The position numbers and the translations under genes are program-made. DNA of 64,000 bases. Origin: Coptis chinensis. Lineage: Eukaryota > Streptophyta > Magnoliopsida > Ranunculales > Ranunculaceae. Position 1 is the stretch's first letter. Every line of letters begins with the position of its first letter. The stretch covers positions 34,062,501 to 34,126,500 of the forward strand of contig CM027377.1 of the NCBI GenBank assembly GCA_015680905.1. The letters run 5' to 3'. This document shows positions 25,942 through 36,665 of the stretch, one piece after another. The notes below the pieces were generated by a model. It was not told the DNA's origin. It ran no database searches and was given only the letters and a program-made list of their open reading frames with translations.

Positions 25942-26595
25942 TAGGGGTGTCAAAATGGCCTTCAAGCCCTTAGCCCGCCCGCCCCGACCCGGCCTATGGG
26001 CCGAAAAAGCCCTCAAAATGAGGCCCTCACACATTCGTCGGCTGGGCCGACCCGGCCCTCAAGCCTTTGAGGGGAGGGTATGGGCCTAGACTTCGAAACT
26101 TAAGCCCTCCCTTAAGCCCGGCCCTCATTAGGCTCTCAACATTTATTACATATGTTTTAATAAAATTTTTTACAATATATTTCATTTTAACATTAATATG
26201 CTAAAAATCACTTAAAAAAACGTTTATCTATTAAGTTTGTCAACCTTATAATTTCATTATAATATTTTATGAAATGAATTTAACTGATCTTAATTGACTA
26301 ATACAACTTTAACAAGTTTTTTAAGTAGTTTGAAGGTTTAATTGTGAAGTGCATTCAATTTTATCATTTTTAACTAATGTTTCTAAATTTATTTTGTAAA
26401 TCAAATGTATAACATAGTATCCGGCCATCACGTTTGGCCCTCAAGCCCGGCCTTTCAAGCCCTCTCGAGAGGGTTGAGGGGCGGGTAAAGGCTTCGAGAT
26501 TTAAGCATTGGCTCGACCCGGCCCGACCCTCAAAACATGAGGGCTTCATTGTTTGAGGGCCGGGCCAGCCTGGCCCAGCCCATTTGACACCACTA
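25942..26595. mobile_element. hAT-type non-autonomous element with perfect 8-bp TSD
   Basis: Termini TAGGGGTGTCAAAATGG and, inverted, TAGTGGTGTCAAATGG. The 8-bp direct repeat CATCCAAC flanks it exactly (25934-25941 and 26596-26603), the target size of hAT transposases. The 654-bp element has G/C-rich arms with GGGCC, CCCGGCCC and TGAGGGC motifs that can pair with each other, around an AT-rich core of about 250 bases. No coding sequence. The same type of arms occurs in the split element at 29448-37845. Confidence 0.9.
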
Positions 26596-26603
26596 CATCC
26601 AAC

Positions 26604-27286
26604 ACTTAACGAAAAAAGATAAAGGAAATAGATTGAGCAAACACCGATCGAACTATTGTCTAATTTCTTTGTTAGATTGAATATTGAAGTTGTTCAAGCG
26701 ATTCTTCTAAATTTCAGTCATCAATTATCCAATTTCGTTTTTTTTATCTTTCATTCTCTTGGTTTTGATTTTTTTTTATTCATTTTTTTTTGTTTGTTGA
26801 GATTCAAAGGTTTATTTACTTTTTTTGTGTATTATATATCTTCTTACTTTAGCTTATATATTTCGCTAGTTTCTTTAGAAATTTAAGTGTTTAGAGTTGC
26901 TCGAATAGTTGGATTATGAAGGTATGAACTAACAATTGTGCATACCTTTTTATGAAATATGAATATGATTAGATGTTGTTTTAATATTGTGTATTGTGTA
27001 ATCTAATCAATCATACTTATTAGCTCAATTACAATCATTTTGATCTTCCTTTTAAAAAAAACAAAATTGCATTACAGGGGCACTTTTGGTGGACTCATTT
27101 TTTTTTATTGGTTTTAGTGTTTTAGTGTTTTTATGTATATATGTCATATTTAGTTTAATTTAAGTTGTTTACCATTGTTATGCACTTTAGGATGAAGACG
27201 ATGAATATGACATGCGAACTGAGAAAGGAATGTAATGGTTCGAGTCATGTGCTAAATACATCGTCCAAACGAAGGCAGAATACAAT
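26604..27286. other. AT-rich stretch without a recognised gene
   Basis: T-rich sequence with an open frame at 26656-26886 of low complexity (runs of Phe, Ile and Ser). No known domain, RNA gene or element end was seen. Confidence 0.4.
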
Positions 27287-27296
27287 GGTTGGAGTC

Positions 27297-27716
27297 ATAG
27301 TACAAAATATCAGGATATAGGTATTTATCGATATTCAATTTCTGGATATGTATCGTAGATATATCTCCCTCTTTGGGGATATTTGACATTGTTCCACATG
27401 CAAATATTGTAGATATATTCAAAATATCGACAAATATCATGAATATTGTAGATATTTCTTAATATATCATGATACATTATTTATATTTATTTGAAATATA
27501 ATGGTAAATATTAAATAAAATTGTTATATACATAAAATATCACCAAATATCACAAAATATCACAAAATATCCTCAAATATCACAAATATCATCGAAATAT
27601 CACCGATATTTGCAGTCGTATATATCTCTGTACATATCATAATATTTATATATATTTCTCTAAAATCTGGATAGATATCCCCAAATATCGCGATATATCG
27701 GGATATTTTGTATTAT
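27297..27716. mobile_element. Mutator-type MITE rich in AATATC motifs
   Basis: Left end ATAGTACAAAATATC and inverse right end ATAATACAAAATATC: 15 bases with one mismatch. The flanks GGTTGGAGTC and GGTTGGAATT agree at 8 of 10 positions, compatible with an aged 9-11 bp target duplication. The 420-bp interior is dominated by AAATATCAC and GATATTT repeats and has no reading frame. Confidence 0.68.
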
Positions 27717-27726
27717 GGTTGGAATT

Positions 27727-28341
27727 ACATACGTTCGCTTGTGAAATGGAAGAAAAATGGATGGAAAGATTATATTGAGAGCGATGATAAGGTCTGAAGA
27801 TTAATTATAAGTATCCAAGTGAATTTGGAGCATGATGACTTTTGCGTCAACTTGAGGTTTATGCACTGCATGTGAAATGATTGGATGATACATGGATTCC
27901 ATTGCGTACATGCATCCATCTTTTGTAATAGAGGATCGAGTAGTGCAATAGAGGATTGAGTAGTGAGGCAGTTTAATGTTCAGAATTATGTTTTTCTTAA
28001 TTCCAATGTTAGAAAACACACTATTTGTCCTTACTCTTCATTTGATATTATTTCAGAATTGAATGAAATTTTCTTTTAGTTTGTAGATTTTATTTCTTTT
28101 GATGTTTCTCAAGTCAGCGCACATTCTAATTTATATGGGAAATGGTATGCACAGTTATTTGTGCATATCTACATACTTGAAAGGGTATGCACAATTGTCT
28201 CACAACTGTTAGGGTATGCACAGTTGTCCTTGCATACCCTTTTCACATGCCTGAGGTTGTTTGTGCATACTCTGTGTATAACCTTTAGTGTCACTCTTGT
28301 GATGTAGCGTCTGGTATGCACTAACATTATGTGCATACGTC
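27727..28341. other. Non-coding stretch with TATGCACA/TGTGCATA repeats at its right end
   Basis: No gene recognised. From about 28146 the octamer TATGCACA and its inverse TGTGCATA occur repeatedly (near 28146, 28160, 28186, 28215, 28260, 28314 and 28331). The series continues beyond the MITE at 28350 (GTGCATAC near 28681). Confidence 0.5.
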
Positions 28342-28349
28342 GTTCTACT

Positions 28350-28472
28350 TAGGGCAGGGAATTGGGTCGGGTTTGACCCAAATTCGACCCGACCCGAACT
28401 CGGATAGTTTGGGTTCAAGTTAATTTTTATATATGTTTATTTATTCGGGTTCGGGTCTGTCGGATTCGGGTT

Positions 28473-28504
<32 letters not shown>

Positions 28505-28660
28505 AGTGTTATCCAATCGAGTTAGTCGGATTCGATTGGGTTCAGGTCAAGTTTGAATATTAAATTTTGGATATAATCGGGTTCGGGTTCGGATATTATG
28601 AAACTATTCGGATTCGGATATAGCCATATCCGACCCGAACTCGACCTGATCCCTGCCCTA
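28350..28660. mobile_element. hAT-type MITE with perfect 8-bp TSD, 311 bp
   Basis: Termini TAGGGCAGGGAATTGGG and, inverse, TAGGGCAGGGATCAGG. The exact 8-bp duplication GTTCTACT flanks it (28342-28349 and 28661-28668). The interior holds CCCGACCCG-type repeats and a poly(T) run of about 27 bases at 28478-28504. No coding sequence. A truncated inverted relative lies at 23190-23470. Confidence 0.9.
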
Positions 28661-28668
28661 GTTCTACT

Positions 28669-29447
28669 GCATATATTTGAGTGCATACTATTTTTCTCAT
28701 GACCATTTTTTTGTTCAAACTATTTTATCATTGCTTTACTAATAATATAAAACTATAATAGCAAAATAATAATAATAAATAAATTATTAAAAAAAATTAA
28801 TTAATATTACTTTTCGGATCAGATATTATCCAATATCCAATTCAGATATTCGAAATCTGATTTGGATAATTTTTTTAATATTCATCGGATTCGGATACAG
28901 GCATATCTAAATATGAACCTATACTTTTGCACCTCTAACTTGAAAGTAGAGTTGAAAATATCAGCCTATTTATCGATATATTTGTAATATATCGGAAATC
29001 ATGGTACCGATATGGATATCTTCAATATTTCAAAGCCGAATATGAAACCTTTTTAAGCCGATATGTATCGCATTTTTTGATATATATATCTTTATATCAG
29101 CGATATATATGATATATTCGATATATATTATTTGATTTTTTGACTATTTGACCCATATTTCCGATATACATCATTATATATCAGTGATTTTTCAGATATA
29201 TACCGACATATAATGCTAAAAAAAATATTTTGACTGGTTCACCAAAAGATAAATATCTCCCATATGGAAATTTTGGGCCTTGCTTTAACATCAAAGTGAC
29301 ATGTTTGCACACATCAGACTTTAGAGAGTATTCAGACTTGGAATTTGGATCTATCATTACTATTAAATTTGAAATTGACATATGACCAATCCAAGTTATG
29401 AGTTTTGAACCCTGGGTCAAATATTCCAAATTGTAGTACACCCGAGT
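28669..29447. repeat. AT-rich MITE-like remnants
   Basis: Bases about 28800-28935 repeat GATATTCGAA/GGATTCGGATA motifs like those inside the 28350 family. Bases about 28950-29215 are rich in CGATATAT/ATATCGG motifs with weak inverted ends (GTTGAAAATATC against GTCAAAATATTT) and resemble another MITE without a clear target duplication. No gene seen; the open frame 29181-29441 minus has no recognisable domain. Confidence 0.45.
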
Positions 29448-30230
29448 TACGGGTGTTAAAAGGGTGGGACTGGACTAGCCCGACCCTCAAACCATAAAAA
29501 CCTTCGTGATTGAGGGGCGGGCTAACTAATTTGTGTTGAGGGCCAGGTCGAGTAGGGTCATGACATAAATACGCAAGCCCTTATCCGCCCTTCAGCGGGC
29601 CGAATTATACACTACTAATTTACTTAAATTTTTTGGTAGTTTTAATTTTTTTTCTTATTATAATTTTTATTATGTATATCAATTTCAACTAATTAAGGAT
29701 ATAAAACTTATTCTTATACCTTTAGAAATGAGATATAGAGATGGTAGAAGAGACGAGAGTCTTACACTTTCAATATTTAACTATGTTACTATGTTAGAGT
29801 TGCATATTAACTTTGACTTTATATGACCTATATATCTCTTTCATTTAATTACAAAAAATGTATATGTTATGTTCTAATCTACTCTTTATTGAAAAAAATA
29901 TATATATATATATATATATACTCCTTGTTAAATACTAATTGTAGTGAAAAAAGTGGGTTAATTAGACTAAACCCCCCATTTTATATACATGTTTAGACTA
30001 AACCCCCCATTTTATGATTCCTTAGACATAAACCCCCATTCTGTTTACTATGAGTAATACTACACTGACACAGAATATCGACACAGTCAACCAACACACT
30101 GAGGTGGCTGGTGACGTGTTATGTCCACATAATCAAAAGTCAAACATACCTTTTTACTTTTCTATTCTGCCGATAAAAAACCCTTTACCTCCTCGCGCTA
30201 CCTTTCTTCATGTTCAGAACCACAACGTTT

Positions 30231-30354
30231 TTCAAAGGATGGGTATGAAGAACATATGCAAGTAAACCATCTGGCACCAACATTACTCTCAATATTACTT
30301 TTACCGTCTCTTATTAGAGGCTCCCCAAGCCGCGTTGTTAATGTGAACTCTATG
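30231..30354 (+). pseudogene. Captured exon of a FEY-like short-chain dehydrogenase/reductase
   Basis: Read from 30235, the frame gives KDGYEEHMQVNHLAP and then LLLPSLIRGSPSRVVNVNSM. These match the NHLAP and SPSRVVNV segments of plant FEY (FOREVER YOUNG)-type NAD(P)-binding reductases. The exon ends at ATG followed by GTAAGT, a good splice donor. It lacks the N-terminal glycine-rich cofactor loop and the rest of the enzyme, so it is a fragment. Its first part also lies, inverted, at about 32985-33075, so the captured exon lies partly inside the element's inverted repeat. Confidence 0.75.
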
Positions 30355-30496
30355 GTAAGTTACTTATATACCATTCTTCATTATTGATAAAATTGTATTA
30401 TAAAGCTATTTACTTCATAACTTTATCTGAAGAATTAATCTCCTATTGCACTGACGTATCCAATCAATTGTTTTTTTTTCTTATTTTTTCCCAAAT

Positions 30497-30600
30497 GCAT
30501 ACTTGTTGGCTTTGTCAATCTTGAAGACATGAATGTTAATTCGGCAAAAGGAAATTTTCTAGTTTGGAGTAGCAAACTTGCCTGCGGAGTAATTTTTTCT
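30497..30600 (+). pseudogene. Second captured FEY-like reductase exon fragment
   Basis: GFVNLEDMNV followed by a SSKLA-ending segment can be read at about 30507-30590, matching the part of FEY-type reductases that follows NVNSVMH. It lies about 140 bases after the donor of the preceding exon, in the correct order and strand, as if a piece of genomic DNA with its intron had been copied. The catalytic YxxxK region is altered: the expected Tyr is not visible. Confidence 0.62.
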
Positions 30601-31069
30601 AGTTTGGTTCGGTGTGTGTTTTCTCTATTGGCTTTCACTTCCACTAGCCAAATTGTTCTATAAAACAGTCTAGTCATAAAATGTGGCACGAGGGTTTGCC
30701 CCACCGTTTGATGGATGAGACCTCAAATCAGTCTCAGAAAGATAACTAATTCTGGTCAAGAATAATCCTTGCGTCTGTAACTTTTAGTTCATTGGAGAAA
30801 AAAGTTTTGCATACATAATTCAAAAAGAGACGTAAACTAAAAGCAAGAAGGCTCATGACCGTTTGAAAAATGTCCGAAAAAGTTTGGACATTTCAAACTA
30901 TTGTCAAATAAATGTGAAACTTGATTGTGAGCTAAGGTGTTATGCACTAGCAGAAATATGCTCTTTTTGCTTGAGATGGTTCAAGTTTAACTTTATGTTT
31001 GACAATTTCTTTTCCTGTCAGATTGTTGTTATTTAGTCAATTGGTTTTCTACTATTGGACTTTTTATGA

Positions 31070-31200
31070 TTGAAGGTTCTTTCTAATGATTCTGCTCGAA
31101 TAGAAACCCCAGCTTGGAGATACATTGATTTGGGTCATTGGGAAACTTTTTCTAGTTTGTCTACTGAATCAAGACAAGACTATGGCATATTCATGGTTTG
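31070..31200 (+). pseudogene. Exon-like open stretch of unknown origin in Pack-MULE 1
   Basis: A frame from 31074 reads VLSNDSARIETPAWRYIDLG and continues to about 31195. The composition looks coding and differs from the AT-rich surroundings. I do not recognise the family. It may be another captured exon, or an extension of one of the neighbouring fragments. Confidence 0.35.
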
Positions 31201-31315
31201 TTTGTGTTTTTTTTTTCAAGTTTTTTATACTACACGTTTATGCTGCGTGAATGCAAATATTTTTTCGGTAATTGATCCTTGGGTATGTGTAGATGTTCTT
31301 TTTGTATACCTAAGT

Positions 31316-31405
31316 GGATTTTTAGCTTAAACGGTAAAGCACTTGAGAGTCTGAGTGCATCTCTACGACATCTCAAGAGACGGTGGTTCGAATCCACCAA
31401 AATCC
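31316..31405 (+). tRNA. tRNA-like sequence / probable tRNA pseudogene
   Basis: Ninety bases with a perfect 7-bp acceptor pairing (GGATTTT/AAAATCC), a good B box (GGTTCGAATCC, inside a paired GGTGG/CCACC T-arm) and an A-box-like TAGCTTAAACGG. The length suits a class II tRNA. However, the expected anticodon stem at positions 27-43 does not pair, while CTTGAGA and TCTCAAG further out can. I cannot name an anticodon. Possibilities are a decayed tRNA, the head of a tRNA-derived SINE, or a captured tRNA gene. Confidence 0.4.
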
Positions 31406-31424
31406 AATAGACATTCTTGAATAT

Positions 31425-31569
31425 AATGAAATGTTGTTCTACAAGCTTCTTATTTATAATGTTGAGGAATTGCTCCCACTTGTATACACACCAACTGTTG
31501 GCGAGGCTTGCCGAAATATGGGAGCACCTTTAGGCATCCTTAGGGTCTTTATATCAGTTTGAAGGAGAG
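31425..31569 (+). pseudogene. Captured NADP-malic enzyme exon fragment
   Basis: The frame reads [19 protein letters not shown], then [10 protein letters not shown]. This is the highly conserved N-terminal segment of plant malic enzymes (FYKLLIDNVEELLP...[11 protein letters not shown]). The reading frame ends at a TGA just before a GTATGT splice donor. The catalytic domain is absent. It is a fragment within Pack-MULE 1, on the same strand as the reductase exons. Confidence 0.82.
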
Positions 31570-32059
31570 GTATGTTGTATTCCAACTCAAATGTGGAATG
31601 TCTTCTTATCTCTTTACATTATTGTACACATGATAATATCTTCTACTATACTACTGTATTTGTTGTTGGAAACAAAGGAAAAACAACTGGAATAGAAAGC
31701 TAGGGTTGTGAGTTTGTTTGTGACTTTTTTTTTCTTGACTTGTGAGTTTGTTGCATGTGTATGACGTAATAGAGAAAGGGTTATTATATATAGGGGAAAA
31801 AGAGGATTTCTAATTCTTGTTGGGTTCTGATTACGCGTACGTGGTATATATTTAGGAGAGTTTCTAATTTTAGTTTTAAGCTTAATTAAAGGAGGAGAGT
31901 TTCCAGTTTCATATGACTACTAATTCTTATTGGATACTGATGTTGGGCTGCTGCAAAATGGAAAGTTGAGCTTTATGTCCTAATTCTGAAAGTATATTCA
32001 TCTTAAGTAATGGAATTGAGTCACCCCAATTCACAGTTGTTCACACCTAATCTGATTTT

Positions 32060-32218
32060 GAGATTAGACTTTACTGAGATTCTCGCGATGGATGTTTGCT
32101 CCTGTTCATGACATTTCTTTTGAGAAAGCCACTAAACTTGGATTCCATAGGTTATTCAACTATATCCAAGGTGCCAATCTGAATAACTCCCAAGTGTCAA
32201 TGACTATTCCTGTCTTGA
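32060..32218 (+). pseudogene. Captured SOUL heme-binding protein fragment
   Basis: The sequence EIRLY...RWMFAPVHDISFEKAT, followed by GFHRLFNYIQGANLN and SMTIPVLTSIV, matches the N-terminal half of plant SOUL/HBP domains, which bind tetrapyrroles. Similarity stops at about 32218, although the frame stays open to 32412 with sequence I do not recognise, before a possible GT donor. A gene fragment inside Pack-MULE 1, not a functional gene. Confidence 0.72.
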
Positions 32219-35079
32219 CAAGCATTGTCGCAGCACTTCTGGACCTTTCCATTCATCCGCCTATTTTGTTCGAATCAATTGTTGTTGGCATTGATAGATC
32301 CAAAGGATTCCATATCCAATCAACTAAGAATCATGTGTCTTTGCAGTATGAAGGTCCCCTAAAGTACCCTAAAGAAAAGGTACTTGATCCTCAATGTAGT
32401 TTTAACTTTTAAGTTTCAAAATACCAAGAGGCAACAATATATAATAGCCATCCCGTGATCAAATGTTTATTTCTTCTTCTATGCCTTAATCAAATTACAT
32501 TCTTGCATATTGCATTTCTCTCAAGAATACATATCAAACTTAAAAATAACTGCTCTCGAAAAGGTAGTCCAAAGAACTACGCACTAATTTCAATAAATAA
32601 ATGAACAAAACTCTTAATACATTTTTTTGAACCCTTTGTATATATATGGAGGTTGTTGCTTGCAACCCAATTCAAGCAACTAGTGTTAAAGAAGAGGGTT
32701 TGGATTCAAAAGGCGGTTTCCAGTTTCGGATGACTTTAGCAGTCATTAATTGCTTTGTTCTTTCAACGTCATCAAGTTGTTCACCTTGAGATTACGTACA
32801 CTTGACTCATTTCCAACAAACTCTTCTCCATCCTTTAGGAACATATATTCAACACTTCCTCAATAGAATCTCACTTATCCTTGCTCTTGGATGCCTTGCT
32901 CTTAAAATGCCTCCCCGTAATAAGCTCTCGCTTTGATCATTTGGGGATTCTAGATCTTTATACTCAGATAAACTTTCTCGGTAAAAGTAATATTGAGAGT
33001 AATGTTGGTGCTAGATGGTTTACTTGCATATGTTCTTCATACCCATCCTTTGAAAAAACGTTGTGGCTCAAACATGAAAAAAGGTAAGAGATGGGAGAGA
33101 AAGAGCGCGAGAAGGTAAAGGGTTTTTTATCGGCTGAATAGAAAAGTAAAAAGGTATATTTGACTTTTGATTATATGGACATGACACATCACCAGCCACC
33201 TCAGTGTGTTGGTTGACTGTGTCGATATCCTGTCGATTAAGTATTACTCGTTTTCTCCCCATCACACCAACGTCAATATTTTACTTAGTACCCTAACTGC
33301 CCTTGTTGTGTTTAGTGTACAAACTCGTCAACCCTCCAAAATTTAACACTCAATTCAAAGTCTGCAAATATTGAAAGATGAAACATACTCTTTGCAAAAG
33401 CATGATACAATGTGCATAAGCTGGATTCCTCTATAGGCCTACTATGGTAAGGTTTTAAAAAAAAATCAATGGAAGAAATAAAACATACTCTTTGCAGCTT
33501 CTAGAAGCAAGTTGAAAACCTTCACAATATTTTAACTCCTCCTTATTGAAAAACAAACCGACCGAGATTCTTGCAATGAGGTTTAAAATGGACAGGAGGT
33601 AATTATGACAATTTTCCACAAACGCTTCTACACCAACAATATAACCACAATATGATGTAAAATAAATTAGATTAGAAAGCCGGCGCACAAGCTCTAAAGA
33701 TTATACCAAACTTATGTTAGGACACATCATCACTTCATTAGTAAACAAAAATACGTGGATGTTGCTTTTGCACCTAAATATGAGCCAATAGACATTGGTA
33801 ATAATGTTGCAAGAGAACAATGCAACTTTCTTTGCAAAAGCAATCTTTACAATCTCCAATCACTAAAAAAGTGGAAAAGAGCATTGGATTATATCAATCT
33901 TGGAGGGATGGGTTTAAGGAAGACAACTGCAAAATGGAATTGGATGAAGTCTGGTGGACTTTCACAATCAACAAGCAATCCATAGCTCAAATACGATATT
34001 TCCCTTGCAATTTTAATATCTACTACTCCTTTACAAAAACAAGGTTCTAAGCTACAACTCCTAGAGACACTACGTTGCTGATTAGTATACCACCAAATTG
34101 GAGTTTGTGCAATTGAAGTTTTTTTTTTCTTCTAAAAACAACTTTTGTGTCGTAGCTTACACTAAACACAATAAGGGCAGTTAGGGTATTAAGTAAAATA
34201 TTAAAGTTGGTGTGATGGGGAGAAAACAGAATGAGAGTTTATGTCTAAGGAATCATAAAATAGGAGATTTAGTCTAAACATGTATATAAAATGGGGGGGT
34301 TTAGTCTAATTAACCCAAAAAAAGTTGATATAACCTAGATAATTAAGTTAGAAAACATATATGTAATGTAAACTAACAAAAATAATTATGAGGGCCAAAT
34401 GAGGGTCGGGCTCATGTTCCAAAACCTAGGCCCTAGCCCATCTCGATAGGGTAATGCAGGGTCGGGACAAATTCAAGCCCTCAAATCTATGGGGTACATA
34501 TTTTGAGGGCTTTTGCAAGTATTTTTCAGGTTTTGGGATAAATCTCCCTCAACTTGATTCAGCCATTTAAAACCCTCGCTATGGACTAATCCACAAAACC
34601 TCCCCTTTTTTGAAATAAGAAAATAAAACTAATAATGACCTCAATACCCCTGGCCATCTACACCACCCACCTTCTTCTTCTCTATTTCAGTTCCAAAAAT
34701 TTCTCATTTTGAATTAGTGTAGAAACATCTCGCTATTCAGATGTGAAATATCAATTTCTTTTGTCATAAAACACTACCAAAATCAAAACAAGAAGTTTGG
34801 TTATTTAAAAGCATATCTAAACCATAATCCATTGGAAAATCTCCGACTTCTTTGGGAAAACAATAATTTTGCAAACAAAAATCAAACTTTCAAGTTCTAG
34901 AAGAGATGGAGATTAAATTAAGAAGATGGTCGCTCTAAAAACTACGCAAACAAACCAAATATGGTGAGAATCTTCAACTTTTAATCCTATTTTTAGAAAT
35001 TTGTATAAAAAATGAATTTTCATATGTGAGTTAGTTTGTAAATCACAATTTACATTTGTTTAGTGATTTCACTGTATTT

Positions 35080-36300
35080 TATAGTTTTCATAGTTTTGCA
35101 ATTTCAAGTTTGGGTTTATTATGAATTTTTATGTTTGTGTATGTAGTAGTTTTACTATGCATTTTTATATTTTCGTAGTAGTTTTTTCTATATATTCTTA
35201 AATTTGCGTAGTGTTTTTACTCTGTTTTTTCATGTTTGTGTAATATGTGGTGATAGTTTTACTCTGTATTCTTAAATTTGTATAGTAGTTTTACTATGCA
35301 TTCTTAAATGTGCATAGTAGTTTTACTCTGCACTTTTAAATTTGCGTATTAATTTATTTATGTTATTTTAAACTTTGCATAGATAGTCTTTGTTATTAAT
35401 TGGTTTTCTCTCATTGTAACAGAAGGAAAACGAGAATAAGTCGCATAAGACCTTTAGAGCTTACGATTACCTAAGCTTGGGGTTGTAGCAGATTTTAAGA
35501 AAAGGCTTAGAGCTGAGGACCATATCTCAACAATGAATATGGGATCTAAAAGAAGAATGCAAGAAATGATGAGTTGATTTTTGTTTAATCAGTTCTTGGT
35601 GGATCTGTTATTAGATCTTTGATGTAATGACTACAATTGTTAGAATTCGGATGTAAAAAGGCTGATTTGGCTTAATGTGTTGTTGGTAAATGATGTAATG
35701 GGAACCCTGTTTTATCTTTTTCAGGTTGGTAAAACAGTTTGGGTTTGTTTTGTTTCAAAAATATATTGTGTAAAAATAATTTTGCATAGGTTATGATTCT
35801 GTTTTCTCTATGAAAATTTAACTTTTCATAGATCAAATTATTGTAAATTTAAATTTACATAGATAAGTTCTCAGGTGAAAATACATTTTAACAGGTTGTA
35901 TAAAATTACATGAGTTCGTTTGTCAGATATTAGATTGGTCAATTTCAAAGAAATATTATGTGAAAACAATTTATCATGCATAGTTTCTTATTTGTGTTGC
36001 ATACTTGCATGTAAACACACTCTTCTAAATAAATTTAAATTTTCATAGATCAAGTTACTATGTAAATTTAAGTTTTCATAGCTCTAGTGACTATGTAAAT
36101 TTAAGTTTGCATAGTACAAATATTTTTTCGTCAGACATGTTTTGTTTCACAAATCTATTATGTAAATTTAAATTTTCATATGTAAATTCTAATTTTCTTA
36201 TATCAAACTACTATGTAAATTCAAATTTTCATATATCAAACTACTATGTAAAATTAAATTTTCATATGTCAAACTACTATGTAAATTTAAATTTCCACAT
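35080..36300. repeat. AT-rich imperfect tandem repeats in Pack-MULE 2
   Basis: Two related series. At about 35130-35370 a unit of about 40 bases (GTAGTTTTACTATGCATT, then TTAAATTTGCATA) recurs six or so times. At about 36040-36300 a unit of about 35 bases (ACTATGTAAATTTAAATTTT, then CATATATCAA) recurs about seven times. The open frame 36107-36457 is a translation of this repeat and not a gene. Confidence 0.75.
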
Positions 36301-36319
36301 GAAAATCAGAAATCTCTGC

Positions 36320-36665
36320 AAGCTAGTATTGGGGATGCCAATCGATGGGAAGGGCATCTTCATCAAGGAAAAAATAAGGGGAGTGTGGCGAGTGAACTCA
36401 ACCCAACTCCTCATTTATGATTCCAATACTAAACATTACACCAGAATCACTTCTTGATAGAAAGCAAAGTCTTCACTTGCCAACACCTTGTTACACAAAC
36501 TTGACATTCTCGAACCGAAAAGGTTCCGCCAACCATTTCCACATGTTCATGCAAGGTTTCATCATTCATGACAGCCGGGTAGACCGGGCCATCCCTCTTC
36601 TCCTTCATGTCAATAATAGCCTTGCATCCGTGGTAATCAAGCCCTGCTTTTGTGACCACCATCCC
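36320..36665 (-). pseudogene. Captured IAA-amino acid hydrolase (ILR1-like, M20D) fragment
   Basis: On the minus strand, frames successively give CKAIIDMKEKRDGPVYPAV and NDETLHEHV, then in another frame LASEDFAFYQEVI, then FSIGIRNEELG and SPYFFLDEDALPIG. These are the C-terminal parts of plant ILR1-like amidohydrolases, which release free auxin from amino-acid conjugates. The conserved ED of (G/S)EDF is present, but two or more frameshifts break the frame and the N-terminal metal-binding half is missing. A dead fragment in Pack-MULE 2. Confidence 0.78.

Larger units (their letters stand above)
29955..34316. mobile_element. Composite Pack-MULE 1 (4362 bp) carrying host gene fragments
   Basis: Termini GGGTTAATTAGACTAAAC and its inverse, flanked by GAAAAAAGT (29946-29954) and AAAAAAAGT (34317-34325), a 9-bp duplication with one mismatch as expected for Mutator-like elements. 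The long inverted repeats are not simply nested: 30040-30305 pairs with 32985-33245, while the outer right end 34150-34316 pairs with the outer left end and also, in part, with 33248-33325. That looks like two related elements fused. No MURA transposase was recognised. Inside are fragments resembling an FEY-like reductase, NADP-malic enzyme and a SOUL protein, plus a tRNA-like stretch. Stretches not listed separately (30610-31300, 32420-32980, 33330-34140) show no recognisable gene. Confidence 0.8.

Noticed and set aside
36107-36457. A 116-residue frame with repeated NYYVNxNFH motifs
   Set aside because: Translation of the AT-rich tandem repeat in Pack-MULE 2; the repeat is in DNA and shows no coding constraint.
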